Source of the DNA: Hyphomicrobium facile
Lineage (GTDB): Bacteria; Pseudomonadota; Alphaproteobacteria; Rhizobiales; Hyphomicrobiaceae
Assembly (NCBI RefSeq): GCF_900116175.1
Contig: NZ_FPCH01000004.1
Coordinates: forward strand, 248,001-312,000
DNA length: 64,000 bases
Reading direction: 5' to 3'
Of this stretch, positions 37,553 through 46,524 are shown piece after piece. A model generated the notes under the pieces. The model saw nothing but the letters and a program-made list of their open reading frames with translations, searched no databases and was not told the origin of the DNA. A program made the position numbers and the translations under genes. Position 1 is the first letter of the stretch, and each line of letters starts with the position of its first letter.

Positions 37553-38377
37553 TCAGCCCGTAGCTCCGAAAGCCTTGCGCCGTTCCCGTTCCGAGCGTTC
37601 CGTCTGTCGCTTCGTAACGTACGCTGCCAGGAGCAACCCGATTGTGACAATGCCGATCAGGATTGTCGAAATGGCGTTGATTTCCGGCGTCACGCCGAGT
37701 CGAACCTGACTGTAGATCTTCATAGGCAGCGTTGTCGCGCCGGGCCCGGTCGCGAAGCTCGAGATCACGAGATCATCGAGTGATAGCGTGAATGACAGCA
37801 GCCATGCCGAGATCACGGACGGCGCGATGATCGGCAACGTCACCTGGAAGAAGGTATTGACCGGCGTTGCACCTAAATCCATCGCCGCCTCTTCGACGGA
37901 TTTGTCGAAGTCCTGAAGGCGCGCCTGCACGACGACTGCCGCATAGCACATCGTGAAGGTGATATGCGCCAGTGTAATGGTCCAAAAGCCGCGGTCGAAT
38001 CCCATGGCGACGAACAACAGAAGCAGCGACAGCCCGATGATGACTTCCGGCATGACGAGAGGGGCGAAGATCATGCCCGAGAAAAGCGTGCGGCCGGGGA
38101 AACGCCCCATCCGCACCAGCGTGATCGCAGCGAGCGTGCCAAGAACCGTCGAGACGGTCGCAGACACGAGCCCGACGCGGATCGTCACCCAGGCGGCATC
38201 CTTCAAAGCCTGATTTTCGAGAAGCGAGCTGTACCACTTCGTCGAGAAGCCCGCCCACACCGTGACGAGCTTCGACTCGTTGAAGCTGAATATCACCAGG
38301 AGCAGGATCGGAATGTAAAGGAACGCGAAGCCCAACGTGATTGACGTCAGATTGAACCAGGAGAAGTTTTTATTCAT
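37553..38377 (-). CDS. potI: Polyamine ABC transporter permease (PotI-like)
   Basis: Membrane subunit of 274 residues with six hydrophobic segments, starting WFNLTSITLGFAFLYIPILLLVIFSF. The EAA-type loop for ATPase contact is SVEEAAMDLGATPVNTFFQVTLPIIAP. Belongs to the spermidine/putrescine permease family. Its ATG overlaps the stop of the previous permease gene, so the two are coupled. Confidence 0.9.
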   Translation of the reverse strand: MNKNFSWFNLTSITLGFAFLYIPILLLVIFSFNESKLVTVWAGFSTKWYSSLLENQALKDAAWVTIRVGLVSATVSTVLGTLAAITLVRMGRFPGRTLFSGMIFAPLVMPEVIIGLSLLLLFVAMGFDRGFWTITLAHITFTMCYAAVVVQARLQDFDKSVEEAAMDLGATPVNTFFQVTLPIIAPSVISAWLLSFTLSLDDLVISSFATGPGATTLPMKIYSQVRLGVTPEINAISTILIGIVTIGLLLAAYVTKRQTERSERERRKAFGATG

Positions 38378-39276
38378 CGCCCGCTCTCCCGCTCATTCTG
38401 CTGCTGGCGCTGGAAGAGTACAATCGGGATCGTCAACACCAGCAACAGGATGACCGCCACGGCCGACGCAAGGGGCCAGTCACGGTTGTTGAAGAATTCA
38501 TTCCACAGCGTCTTGCCTATCATCAAGGTATCGGACCCGCCCAACAGATCCGGGATAACGAACTCGCCGACGGCTGGAATAAAAACGAGAAGGCAGCCCG
38601 CAAAGACGCCGGGCAGCGATAGCGGAAAGGTGATTTGCCAGAAGGCCCGCCACGGTCGCGAGCCGAGATCCTGCGCCGCTTCGAGCAATGCCGGATTGAT
38701 TTTTTCGAGGCTCGCATAGAGCGGCAGTATCATGAACGGCAGATACGAATAGACGATGCCGATGTAGACCGCCGTCGTCGTGTTCATGATCTGCAGCGGC
38801 TCGCTGATGATGCCGAGCTTCATCAGGAACATTGTGAGGAACCCTTCCGGCTTCAGGATCGCGATCCAGGCATAGATGCGGATCAGGAACGAAGTCCAGA
38901 ATGGGAGGATGACGAGCATCATCAGCGTCGGCTGCCAAGCCCGCGGCGCCCGCGCCATGCCATACGCCATCGGGTAAGCGACGAGCAGCGTCAGAACAGT
39001 CGAGATCGCCGCAATCTTCAAGCTCGAGAGGTAGGCGTTGACGTAAAGCGGATCGCCGAAAATGAAGGTGTAATTCTCGAAGTCGAGCTGCGAGATGAAC
39101 TTCCCGATGCCCTCCGACCAGCTGAACGTCGGTATGTAGGGCGGAATGGCCGTCGCGACGTCGGAAAGCGAGAGCTTGAAGACGATGAAGAACGGAATGA
39201 GGAAGAAGATCAGCAACCACAAATATGGCGCCGCGATTACATACCAGCGTCCGAGGCCGTTAGCCTTTGCACTCAT
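38374..39276 (-). CDS. potH: Polyamine ABC transporter permease (PotH-like)
   Basis: A 300-residue permease from ATG 39276 (MSAKANGLGRWYVIAAPYLWLL). The EAA loop is NPALLEAAQDLGSRPWRAFWQITFPLSLPG. Motifs MARAPRAWQPTLMMLVILPFWTSFLIRIYAW match the PotB/PotH group. The gene begins 8 bases after the ATPase gene and ends in an overlap with potI. Confidence 0.9.
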   Translation of the reverse strand: MSAKANGLGRWYVIAAPYLWLLIFFLIPFFIVFKLSLSDVATAIPPYIPTFSWSEGIGKFISQLDFENYTFIFGDPLYVNAYLSSLKIAAISTVLTLLVAYPMAYGMARAPRAWQPTLMMLVILPFWTSFLIRIYAWIAILKPEGFLTMFLMKLGIISEPLQIMNTTTAVYIGIVYSYLPFMILPLYASLEKINPALLEAAQDLGSRPWRAFWQITFPLSLPGVFAGCLLVFIPAVGEFVIPDLLGGSDTLMIGKTLWNEFFNNRDWPLASAVAVILLLVLTIPIVLFQRQQQNERESGR

Positions 39277-39284
39277 CGTTCGCC

Positions 39285-40481
39285 TCAACCCGTCAGAACC
39301 ACGCCCGCGTCCACGGGCCAGTCGAGCCAAACGCCGTCTTCCCAGCTGATCGGCCGCTCGACGGTATGCGCTGCGTTGGCGCGCAATGCCGTAACGCGTT
39401 CCCCCGGAGCGGTGCGGACATGATAATGGGAAATCGATCCGAGATACCCGATGTCCTCGACTTTGCCGGGAATGGCGTTGACCGCACTCGCTGGCTGCTC
39501 ATGCGCGATACGGATCTTCTCCGGCCGGAGCGCCAGGCACACCTGCTGACCGACAGCCACCGGCTCGGAACTCCGTGTTTTGAATTGATAGCCGTCCTTC
39601 GCATTGATCTCGATGCAGCCGTCACCGATCGCAGAGACCGTTCCCTCGAAGATATTCACGTCCCCGATGAAGCCTGCGATGTAGCGGGTCTTCGGATTCT
39701 CATAGATATCGCCGGGCGTCGCGACCTGAACCAGAACACCCTTCTCCATGACGGCAATCCGGCTCGCGACCGTCATCGCCTCTTCCTGATCGTGGGTCAC
39801 GATGATGAAGGTCGTGCCCGTCGTTTCCTGAATGCGCATCAGCTCGAATTGGGCCTGCTGGCGCAGCTTCTTGTCGAGTGCGCCGAGCGGCTCGTCGAGC
39901 AGAACGATCCGGGGCTTCTTGGCTATCGCGCGCGCAAGAGCGACACGCTGCTGCTGTCCGCCCGACAGCTGATTGGGCTTGCGTTTCGCAAACTGCCGAA
40001 GCTCCAGCATGCCCATGGCTTCATCGACGCGTTCGGCAATCAAGTTTTTGGGCATGCCCTCCTGGCGGAGCCCGAAACCGATGTTGCCTTCGACCGTCAT
40101 ATGCGGAAAGAGCGCATACGACTGGAACATCATGTTCACGGGGCGCTGGTAGGGAGGCAGGTCCGAAATGTCTTGCCCGGCGACGATCGTCTTCCCCTGC
40201 GTCGGCCGCTCGAAGCCGGCGAGCATTCTGAGCAGCGTACTCTTTCCGCAACCCGACGGACCGAGCAACGCGAAGAACTCTTTCTCATAAATGTCGAGCG
40301 TCACGTCGTTGACGGCGACGAAATCGTCGAACCGCTTCGTTATCCCCTCGAAGCGAACGATCGGCGGCAGGCTCGGGTTTTTCCAAGGAGCGAACCCTGA
40401 CTGCGGCGCAGCCGTGCGAGGGCCGGCACGCTGGGAAGAGGCATTCGTTGCCTGTTGATCGCGCGCAGTCACAACACCCAT
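39285..40481 (-). CDS. potG: Polyamine ABC transporter ATP-binding protein (PotG-like)
   Basis: A 398-residue ATPase with an unstructured N-terminal stretch. It shows Walker A LLGPSGCGKST, Q-loop NMMFQSYALFPHMTVEGN, signature LSGGQQQRVALARAIA and Walker B IVLLDEPLGALDKKLR. The C-terminal TOBE-like regulatory domain follows (RPEKIRIAHEQPASAVNAI). The length and arrangement match the PotA/PotG group. Confidence 0.92.
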   Translation of the reverse strand: MGVVTARDQQATNASSQRAGPRTAAPQSGFAPWKNPSLPPIVRFEGITKRFDDFVAVNDVTLDIYEKEFFALLGPSGCGKSTLLRMLAGFERPTQGKTIVAGQDISDLPPYQRPVNMMFQSYALFPHMTVEGNIGFGLRQEGMPKNLIAERVDEAMGMLELRQFAKRKPNQLSGGQQQRVALARAIAKKPRIVLLDEPLGALDKKLRQQAQFELMRIQETTGTTFIIVTHDQEEAMTVASRIAVMEKGVLVQVATPGDIYENPKTRYIAGFIGDVNIFEGTVSAIGDGCIEINAKDGYQFKTRSSEPVAVGQQVCLALRPEKIRIAHEQPASAVNAIPGKVEDIGYLGSISHYHVRTAPGERVTALRANAAHTVERPISWEDGVWLDWPVDAGVVLTG

Positions 40482-40538
40482 GTCTGACGTCCTTTAAGCA
40501 TTCCTAGCGGCCCAATCACTGCCGACTGTAAAAGAAAA

Positions 40539-40565
40539 AACCGCGCCAGGGTTGCTGGCGCGGTT
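40539..40565 (-). terminator. Rho-independent terminator directly after potF
   Basis: AACCGCGCCAG (40539-40549) pairs with CTGGCGCGGTT (40555-40565) over a 5-base loop. Read leftward the stem is followed by TTTTCTTTT. It starts six bases past the potF stop and lies between potF and potG. Partial read-through would give more binding protein than membrane subunits. Confidence 0.75.
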
Positions 40566-40570
40566 TTTGG

Positions 40571-41680
40571 TTATTGCCCAGTCGTGATACGGGTCCACAT
40601 TCGGGTTACCAGCCGTTGCGTTTTGTTGTCCCAAGCGGTCTTCACGTAGAGCTTCTTGAATGTGTCGGGGTCCGGATAGACCGCCGGGTTCTTCAATACA
40701 CTCTCTTCGATATCTTTCTGCGAGGCAAGGTTTCCGTTGGCGTACTGAATGAAGTTCGATGCCTTCGCCATCACTTCCGGACGGTTGAGGTAGTTGAGGA
40801 AAATGTGAGCCTCCTCGACATCCTTGGCATCCGCGGGGATGGCCATCATGTCGAACCACATCTGCGTGCCTTCCTTCGGGATATGATACTTGATCACCTG
40901 GCCGTTCTTGGCGTCGGTTGCACGTGTACCGGCCTGAAGGATATCGCCAGACCAGCCGAGCGCCATGCAGATGTCGCCGTTGGCAAGCGCGTTAATATAT
41001 TCCGAGGAATGGAATTTCTTGATGTAAGGCCGGATCTTCATCATCACTTCCTCGGCCTTCTTGAAGTCCTCTTCCTTGGTGGTGTTGGGATCGATGCCCA
41101 AGTAGTTGAGCACCACTGGAAGAACGTCTTCCGGTGAATCGAGCACGTAAATTCCGCAATCCTTGAACTTGGCGGCGATCTCAGGCTTGAAGATGATGTC
41201 TAGAGAATCGACCGGTGCATCCGGCATGCGTTCCTTGATCTTGGCTTCGTTGTAGCCGACGCCGGTCGTACCCCACATCCAGTTCATCGCGTACTGATTG
41301 TCCGGATCGTACTGGGCGACGCGATTATAGACGTCGGGCCAAGCGTTCGCGAAGTTCGGAATCTTAGATTTGTCGAGCTTCTGGAAAACGCCCGCCTTGA
41401 TCTGACGCGACAGGAACGAGCCGGTCGGCACGACGACGTCATACCCGCTGCCGCCCGCCAGGAGCTTCGTTTCCAGAACTTCGTTGCTATCGAAAACGTC
41501 GTAGACGACCTTGATGCCCGTCTCTTTCGTGAAGTCCGTCAGGATCTCCGGGTCAATATAATCCGACCAGTTGTAGACCTTAACGACCCTATCCGCTGCA
41601 TAAGCCCCCGCGCCGACTAGCGTAACAGCGGCCGCAGCAATGCCTGCGGCGCAACGCACCACTTTCCCTACAGTCAACAT
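40571..41680 (-). CDS. potF: Polyamine ABC transporter substrate-binding protein (PotF-like)
   Basis: Periplasmic receptor of 369 residues. Signal peptide region AAGIAAAAVTLVGAGAYAADRVV, mature start KVYNWSDYIDPEILTDFTKETGIKVVYDVFDSNE, typical of spermidine/putrescine-binding proteins. Further motifs are GGSGYDVVVPTGSFLSRQI and ICMALGWSGDILQAG. First gene of the leftward operon with a GGAGG site before the ATG. Downstream terminator separates it partly from potGHI. Confidence 0.93.
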   Translation of the reverse strand: MLTVGKVVRCAAGIAAAAVTLVGAGAYAADRVVKVYNWSDYIDPEILTDFTKETGIKVVYDVFDSNEVLETKLLAGGSGYDVVVPTGSFLSRQIKAGVFQKLDKSKIPNFANAWPDVYNRVAQYDPDNQYAMNWMWGTTGVGYNEAKIKERMPDAPVDSLDIIFKPEIAAKFKDCGIYVLDSPEDVLPVVLNYLGIDPNTTKEEDFKKAEEVMMKIRPYIKKFHSSEYINALANGDICMALGWSGDILQAGTRATDAKNGQVIKYHIPKEGTQMWFDMMAIPADAKDVEEAHIFLNYLNRPEVMAKASNFIQYANGNLASQKDIEESVLKNPAVYPDPDTFKKLYVKTAWDNKTQRLVTRMWTRITTGQ

Positions 41681-42127
41681 TGGATTTCCTCCAGAACCTG
41701 TCGCAACCAGGAACGCCCGAAAAGAGCACTCTCATCGCAGAACGCTTTCATCAGCGTTTTGCTAAACATCTACCATTCTGCTCAATTAATCTGCGGAGCA
41801 CAACGGACCAATGGAGAAAGATTGAAGTAAACGCCGTCAGCATAACCAGTAAAGATGGCAAACTAAACTGCGCGTTCTTCGAGCAAGTGCTGCCCCATTG
41901 AACATTGATATGTTTTCATGCGAACGGCGGTAAGCAAAAGCTATGCTGCATCGCTCTATTGAGGTTCTACCGCCGACCAGCTTAACTCTGCTGGCTTTCT
42001 GAACTCCAAACTCCGACACGCGTGACGATGCCCGAAGCGATGCGCAGAGCTTGGCCGGTGGCTTGGCTCGAACGGCCTTCGGAGCCGTGAAGCATTCCAC
42101 TAGACGCCACCAATCGAGACGCGCCAC
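41681..42127. other. Intergenic region between potF and the PuuA-like gene
   Basis: Divergent control region of 447 bases. It must hold promoters for both the leftward importer operon and the rightward ligase. I find no gene with convincing coding properties here and no clear operator. The AT content is higher in the left half (about 41740-41920). Confidence 0.55.
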
Positions 42128-43564
42128 ATGGAAACCAACAAACCAAAATTCTCAGGTGCCCTTATGACTGCCCCACCCGCACGAATCCTGACCGAAGATG
42201 GCGACTTCGGCGCCGGCTCGACGCCCGAAGCTCTTCGCGATTGGCTTCGCCAGCATCGTATCGAAGAAATTGACTGCGCCGTACCGGACATTGCAGGCGT
42301 TGCACGCGGCAAGACGATGCCCGCCGAGAAGTTCGTGAAGCTCGATGCCGTCCACCTTCCGATTTCGATCTTCCATCAGACGATTACAGGCGACTACGTC
42401 GGCTTCGAAGAGGACGGTCAGGAACTCTACGCCGAAAGCGATCTGATGATGGTGCCGGATCTTTCGACCATCCGGCCCGCGCCCTGGGCATCAAGTCCAA
42501 CGGCACAGGTCATTCATGACGCTCAATGGCAGAGCGGAGACCCTGTCGAGATCGCGCCCCGCAACGTTCTGAAACGCATCGTCGATCTCTACGCCAAGGA
42601 AGGCTGGGTGCCGGTCGTCGCGCCTGAACTCGAATTCTATCTGACGAAGACCAACCCCGATCCCGACTATCCGCTGGAGCCGCCAATGGGCCGCTCAGGC
42701 CGCCCCGGCGCCGGCCGCCAGGCCTATAGCCTCGGCGCCGTCGACGAATACGACAAGATCGTCGACGACATCTACGAGTTCGCCGAGCGCCAGTATCTGA
42801 AGATCGACACGATCATTCAGGAAGGCGGCGCAGCCCAGCTCGAAATCAATCTGCTTCACGGCGATCCGGTCGATCTCGCCGATCAGGTTTTCCTCTTCAA
42901 GCGGACCATTCGCGAAGCGGCATTCGCGCAAAATTGCTACGCGACGTTCATGGCGAAGCCCCTCGCCAACCAGCCGGGCAGCGCCATGCACGTCCATCAA
43001 AGCGTCGTTGATGCGAAGACGGGCAAGAACATCTTCACGCAGCCGAATGGCGAACCGAGCAAGCTGTTCTTCAATTTCCTCGCCGGTCAGCAGGCATACC
43101 TGCCAGCCGCGATGTGCCTCATCGCACCCTACGTCAATTCCTATCGCCGGCTCGTGCCGAACGGCGCCGCACCGATCAACGTCGAATGGGGATACGACAA
43201 CCGCTCTGCCGGATTGCGGGTGCCGATCTCACCGACAGCCGCGCGACGCGTTGAAAACCGCCTCGCCGGCGCCGATTCAAATCCCTATGTCGCGCTCGCA
43301 GCCAGCCTCGCTTGCGGCTATCTCGGAATGAAGAACGAGCTCGAGCCGCGGCAAGCCGTTGTCGGCAACGCCTATCGAAATGACCACCAGCTGCCCCGCG
43401 GCTTGCTTGAAGCGCTGACCGACTTCGAAGAGAACACCGCGCTCCACGACATCCTCGGCAAACGCTTTTGCCACGTGTACCTCGCATTGAAGCGCAGCGA
43501 GTTCGAGGAATTCATGCGCGTCATCAGCCCGTGGGAGCGGGAGCATCTTCTCCTGAGCGTTTGA
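42128..43564 (+). CDS. puuA: Glutamine synthetase family protein, probable gamma-glutamylpolyamine synthetase (PuuA/SpuI-like)
   Basis: A 478-residue ATP-dependent ligase. Signatures are ACVPDIAGVARGKTMPAEKF-like CAVPDIAGVARGKTM, the metal/ATP block VVAPELEFYLTKTNPDPDYP, AAQLEINLLHGDP, SAMHVHQSVVDAKTGKN and the C-terminal RVENRLAGADSNPYVALAA. The GlnA-like active site is present, but the metal-site spacing and context with potFGHI and the PuuB-like oxidase favour a polyamine-glutamylating enzyme, not a GlnA. ATG 42128 is used; ATG 42164 is an alternative. Its product would feed the neighbouring oxidase. Confidence 0.88.
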   Translation: METNKPKFSGALMTAPPARILTEDGDFGAGSTPEALRDWLRQHRIEEIDCAVPDIAGVARGKTMPAEKFVKLDAVHLPISIFHQTITGDYVGFEEDGQELYAESDLMMVPDLSTIRPAPWASSPTAQVIHDAQWQSGDPVEIAPRNVLKRIVDLYAKEGWVPVVAPELEFYLTKTNPDPDYPLEPPMGRSGRPGAGRQAYSLGAVDEYDKIVDDIYEFAERQYLKIDTIIQEGGAAQLEINLLHGDPVDLADQVFLFKRTIREAAFAQNCYATFMAKPLANQPGSAMHVHQSVVDAKTGKNIFTQPNGEPSKLFFNFLAGQQAYLPAAMCLIAPYVNSYRRLVPNGAAPINVEWGYDNRSAGLRVPISPTAARRVENRLAGADSNPYVALAASLACGYLGMKNELEPRQAVVGNAYRNDHQLPRGLLEALTDFEENTALHDILGKRFCHVYLALKRSEFEEFMRVISPWEREHLLLSV

Positions 43565-43859
43565 TCTGAGCTGATCCTCAAAACGGCCGCGGGGCTCTCC
43601 CCGGCCGCCCGCCGCCAAGTCTCGCGCCCAATGCGTTGCATGCGGACGATCCGCCAACGCCACACCCGTAAAAACCTGGGTTATGTCTCTTTATATGAAA
43701 CGCGGTTAGAAATTTTTAATCCTGCATTCAAACAAAGTTTCAATTTTCCACCAATGCTGGATTGATTCCAACTACTGCTGAGCAAAAGTCATATGGCGGA
43801 CAAGCACCTCGCATGCGCTCTCCAGCGCGTGGCTCGAGTAGGGCACGGATTTTTTCTTG

Positions 43860-44984
43860 ATGACGTTAAAGGCTGAAACTTTGCCTCATAAAGCAAGCGA
43901 AACCATTCTGTTCGTCGATGACGAGCCGCTCTCGCTGAAATACTTCAAAAGCTCCGTCGGAAAGTATGCGAACGTCGTGACGGCGAGCAGCCCCGAAGCT
44001 GCCATGCATATCTTGGAGCAAGCAGGCAACGACATCTCGGTTGTCGTGAGCGACGAGCGCATGCCGCGTGAGAGCGGCGTCTCCTTCCTGAGCGAAGTCC
44101 GCAAATCATGGCCGTCAACCGTTCGCGTGCTGACGAGCGCCTATGCCAACATCGATAACTTGCAGCACGCCATCAATGACGCTGCGATCTATCGCTTTGT
44201 GCCGAAGCCCTGGAATATCGACGAATTATGCACGGCGATGCAGGACGCGCTTCACGTCGAGCGCTCGGCCGCCGCCATATCCGAACCCGTTCTCGGCCCG
44301 AGCACAGGGGGAGATGCGGAGAGCGCGAACATCGCACTCCTCGCCATTCTCGCGGCCGGCCTCGAAGCGCCGCTGAAATCCCTTGATACCGAAGCACTCC
44401 AGCTCGCTCAGCTGAGCCGGCCGAGTTCTTTGGAAGCTTCTCCTTCGGTTACTTCGTATCTCGGATCCTGGGGGTCCCGGTTGAGGTTTGGAAAGATGAA
44501 TGCATCCGCCATGCAGATCCGCCGGGACGTCGAGCATTGCAAGTCGCTGGCAAAGTCCATCGGCAATCTCGCTCGCAGCCTCTCGGACCCGGCCGCCGCG
44601 CCGTCGTCATCGATGGCCGATACTCTTTCCGAAGTTGTCGAGCAGGCCGTGATCTGCCCTTCGGGGACAACCCTCGCCAACTTGGCAACGGGTCAGGACT
44701 TCACCTATCGCATCCCGCGCGAGATCATGAAGTTCGTGCTGGCCAATTTGCTACGGGGTGCAATGAAGTCCAACGCTTTCCCGAGAGTGGAATTGGTTTC
44801 CGGCACCGAACATAACGAGGTTCGAATCGTTTCGACCTTGGAGCGCGAGCCAGCAACTTTGGAAAATAATCAGTCCTGGCGAACGGTCCGGTGTGCCCTA
44901 TGGGCATTTGGAGGCGAACTCCTGTCCGCAACTGACATTAGTTTGAGCACATCCACCCTCACCGTGTGCCTTCCTAAGGCATAA
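43860..44984 (+). CDS. Response regulator with C-terminal degenerate kinase-like domain
   Basis: A 374-residue protein. REC domain residues 16-130 show FVDDEPLSLKYFKSSVG, phospho-acceptor Asp in VVSDERMPRESGVSFL (about residue 65), Thr/Ala TSAYANID and PKPWNIDELC. The rest has two helices, then a HATPase-like fold without clear G-boxes (YRIPREIMKFVLANLLRGAMKSN). It therefore looks like a REC fused to a ChpT-like pseudo-histidine kinase. It has the same layout as the protein at 49145 and opens the signalling block. Confidence 0.8.
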   Translation: MTLKAETLPHKASETILFVDDEPLSLKYFKSSVGKYANVVTASSPEAAMHILEQAGNDISVVVSDERMPRESGVSFLSEVRKSWPSTVRVLTSAYANIDNLQHAINDAAIYRFVPKPWNIDELCTAMQDALHVERSAAAISEPVLGPSTGGDAESANIALLAILAAGLEAPLKSLDTEALQLAQLSRPSSLEASPSVTSYLGSWGSRLRFGKMNASAMQIRRDVEHCKSLAKSIGNLARSLSDPAAAPSSSMADTLSEVVEQAVICPSGTTLANLATGQDFTYRIPREIMKFVLANLLRGAMKSNAFPRVELVSGTEHNEVRIVSTLEREPATLENNQSWRTVRCALWAFGGELLSATDISLSTSTLTVCLPKA

Positions 44985-45064
44985 ATCGGCGAGATGTATC
45001 TCCAAGGCATTGATAATTCAAAATCATCTAAACGCTTTCTAAATACCGCAGCGCCAAACTGAAC

Positions 45065-45092
45065 CACTGTGATAACCTTTTGTTATCCACAG
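45065..45092. promoter_or_regulatory. Near-palindrome containing a consensus DnaA box
   Basis: The right arm holds TTATCCACA (45083-45091), the exact DnaA box consensus. The left arm ACTGTGATAAC is its complement with one base missing, so the two arms almost pair around TTTT. It lies about 30 bases before the methyltransferase start. Role in transcription, or simple chance, cannot be decided from sequence. Confidence 0.45.
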
Positions 45093-45122
45093 TCGGCGTA
45101 GTTCAGTCATGGAGCTGTCCCC

Positions 45123-46520
45123 TTGCGCATCGAAAGAGATATTGATCGCACGGTCTCATTCCGGAGCAGCCAGGGTACGGTTTTTCGCGGCACCCTGAGC
45201 AAGCTCTCAAGACGCAATATTGTCTTCGAGATCTACAATCCATTTTCGCCCGTCCAGATGAGCGAGGTCCTGAGCGATCTCAAGGTGCGGCGCGGCAAGA
45301 ACCTCGTCTATCAAGGCGACGCGGTCGTAACCGGCATCGTCACGACAAGCATTTTGGTGGTCGTATCCGCGACGCTGGTAAATCAGTGGTCTGCCGTTGA
45401 CGCGATCATCTCGGACCCTGCTGGACTTGGATCCGAAGTCGGTCGTTTCGTCGATGAATGGGACCGGGCCAACAAACTCCAGCCGAACTATCAGCTGAAA
45501 GTCGCCGACCTCCGATCGTTCCTGAGCGACTTGAGCTTTTGGCTGGATCAGGTCGACCTGGCAGTCGAAGGCGAGCCGGGCGCCAATCACACAATCCTCG
45601 ACGCTGCCCGATTTGAAGAAATCAAAGCGCCCGTGATGCCGCGTCTGACGCAGCTCTTCCTCGAACTCGAGGAAGCCTGCCGCCAGCTCGACGTCGACGA
45701 AGTCGAAAATCACAAGCAACTGGCCCAGCGCGACCTACTGCCGCTAATGATGGCCTCGCCCTTCTTCAACCGCGTCTATTCCAAGCCGCTCGGCTACGCG
45801 GGCGACTATGAGATGGTGAACATGATGTTCCGCAAGGAGCGTCGTGGAAAGACGACCTATGGCCAGATCATTAATGATTGGTTGCTGAACGGAGGACCGC
45901 CGGAGGCCCACCGTAACCGCATCTACATGCTGGGCAAAATGCTCGACAAAGCTGCGGAAGACGCGGCCGCCGAGGACAGACAAGTCCGCATCCTGAACGT
46001 CGGCTGCGGTCCGGTGCAGGAACTCCAGCTCTTCCTCGCGAAGAACAAGGAAGCCCATCGCTTCTCCTTTGATCTTCTTGATTTTAATGCCGAAACCCTC
46101 GCCCACGCCAAACGCCAGATCGAGGCGGCGACCGCCGGCAGCGAAGAACCGCCCAATGTCACGTACATCCTGCAGACGGTGCAGGATCTTCTGCGGCAAG
46201 CCATCGAGCTGCCGGAGAATGCCAAGACCTACGACATCATCTATTGCGCCGGCCTCTTCGATTACCTGTCCGATCGCGTTTGCACCAAACTGGTACGGCT
46301 CTTCCACCAGTGGTGCGAGCCGGGCGGACGCGTGATCGTTACAAATGTCCACTCGTCAAACCCTGTGAAAGGTTTGATGGAGCATATTATGGAGTGGCAT
46401 CTGGTGATGCGTGACGAGTCGGATATGGTCCGCCTCGCGCCTGATCTTGGGCCGCTAAAGATTTATACAGATGAGACGGGTATCAACGTCTTTCTGGAGA
46501 TAGATAAACCCCCCGTTTGA
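45123..46520 (+). CDS. SAM-dependent methyltransferase with N-terminal PilZ-like domain
   Basis: A 465-residue protein starting at TTG 45123, after a GGAG-type site. Residues 1-95 form a beta-rich PilZ-like segment (RTVSFRSSQGTVFRGTLSKL; SRRNIVFEIYNPF). After a helical linker, the class I methyltransferase fold shows motif I at about residue 292 (RILNVGCGPVQELQLFL), the acidic end of strand 2 in FSFDLLDFNAETLAHAKRQI and YDIIYCAGLFDYLSDRVC. It ends four bases before the hybrid kinase gene. The target of methylation is unknown. The c-di-GMP RxxxR motif is not clearly seen. Confidence 0.75.
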   Translation: MRIERDIDRTVSFRSSQGTVFRGTLSKLSRRNIVFEIYNPFSPVQMSEVLSDLKVRRGKNLVYQGDAVVTGIVTTSILVVVSATLVNQWSAVDAIISDPAGLGSEVGRFVDEWDRANKLQPNYQLKVADLRSFLSDLSFWLDQVDLAVEGEPGANHTILDAARFEEIKAPVMPRLTQLFLELEEACRQLDVDEVENHKQLAQRDLLPLMMASPFFNRVYSKPLGYAGDYEMVNMMFRKERRGKTTYGQIINDWLLNGGPPEAHRNRIYMLGKMLDKAAEDAAAEDRQVRILNVGCGPVQELQLFLAKNKEAHRFSFDLLDFNAETLAHAKRQIEAATAGSEEPPNVTYILQTVQDLLRQAIELPENAKTYDIIYCAGLFDYLSDRVCTKLVRLFHQWCEPGGRVIVTNVHSSNPVKGLMEHIMEWHLVMRDESDMVRLAPDLGPLKIYTDETGINVFLEIDKPPV

Positions 46521-46524
46521 TTGC

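Noticed and set aside
41680-41901. 73-codon rightward frame after the start of potF
   Set aside because: Starts on the potF start codon on the other strand and lacks any recognisable feature.
43580-43612. GC-rich hairpin after the PuuA-like gene
   Set aside because: It pairs well but has no T-tract, so I did not call a terminator.
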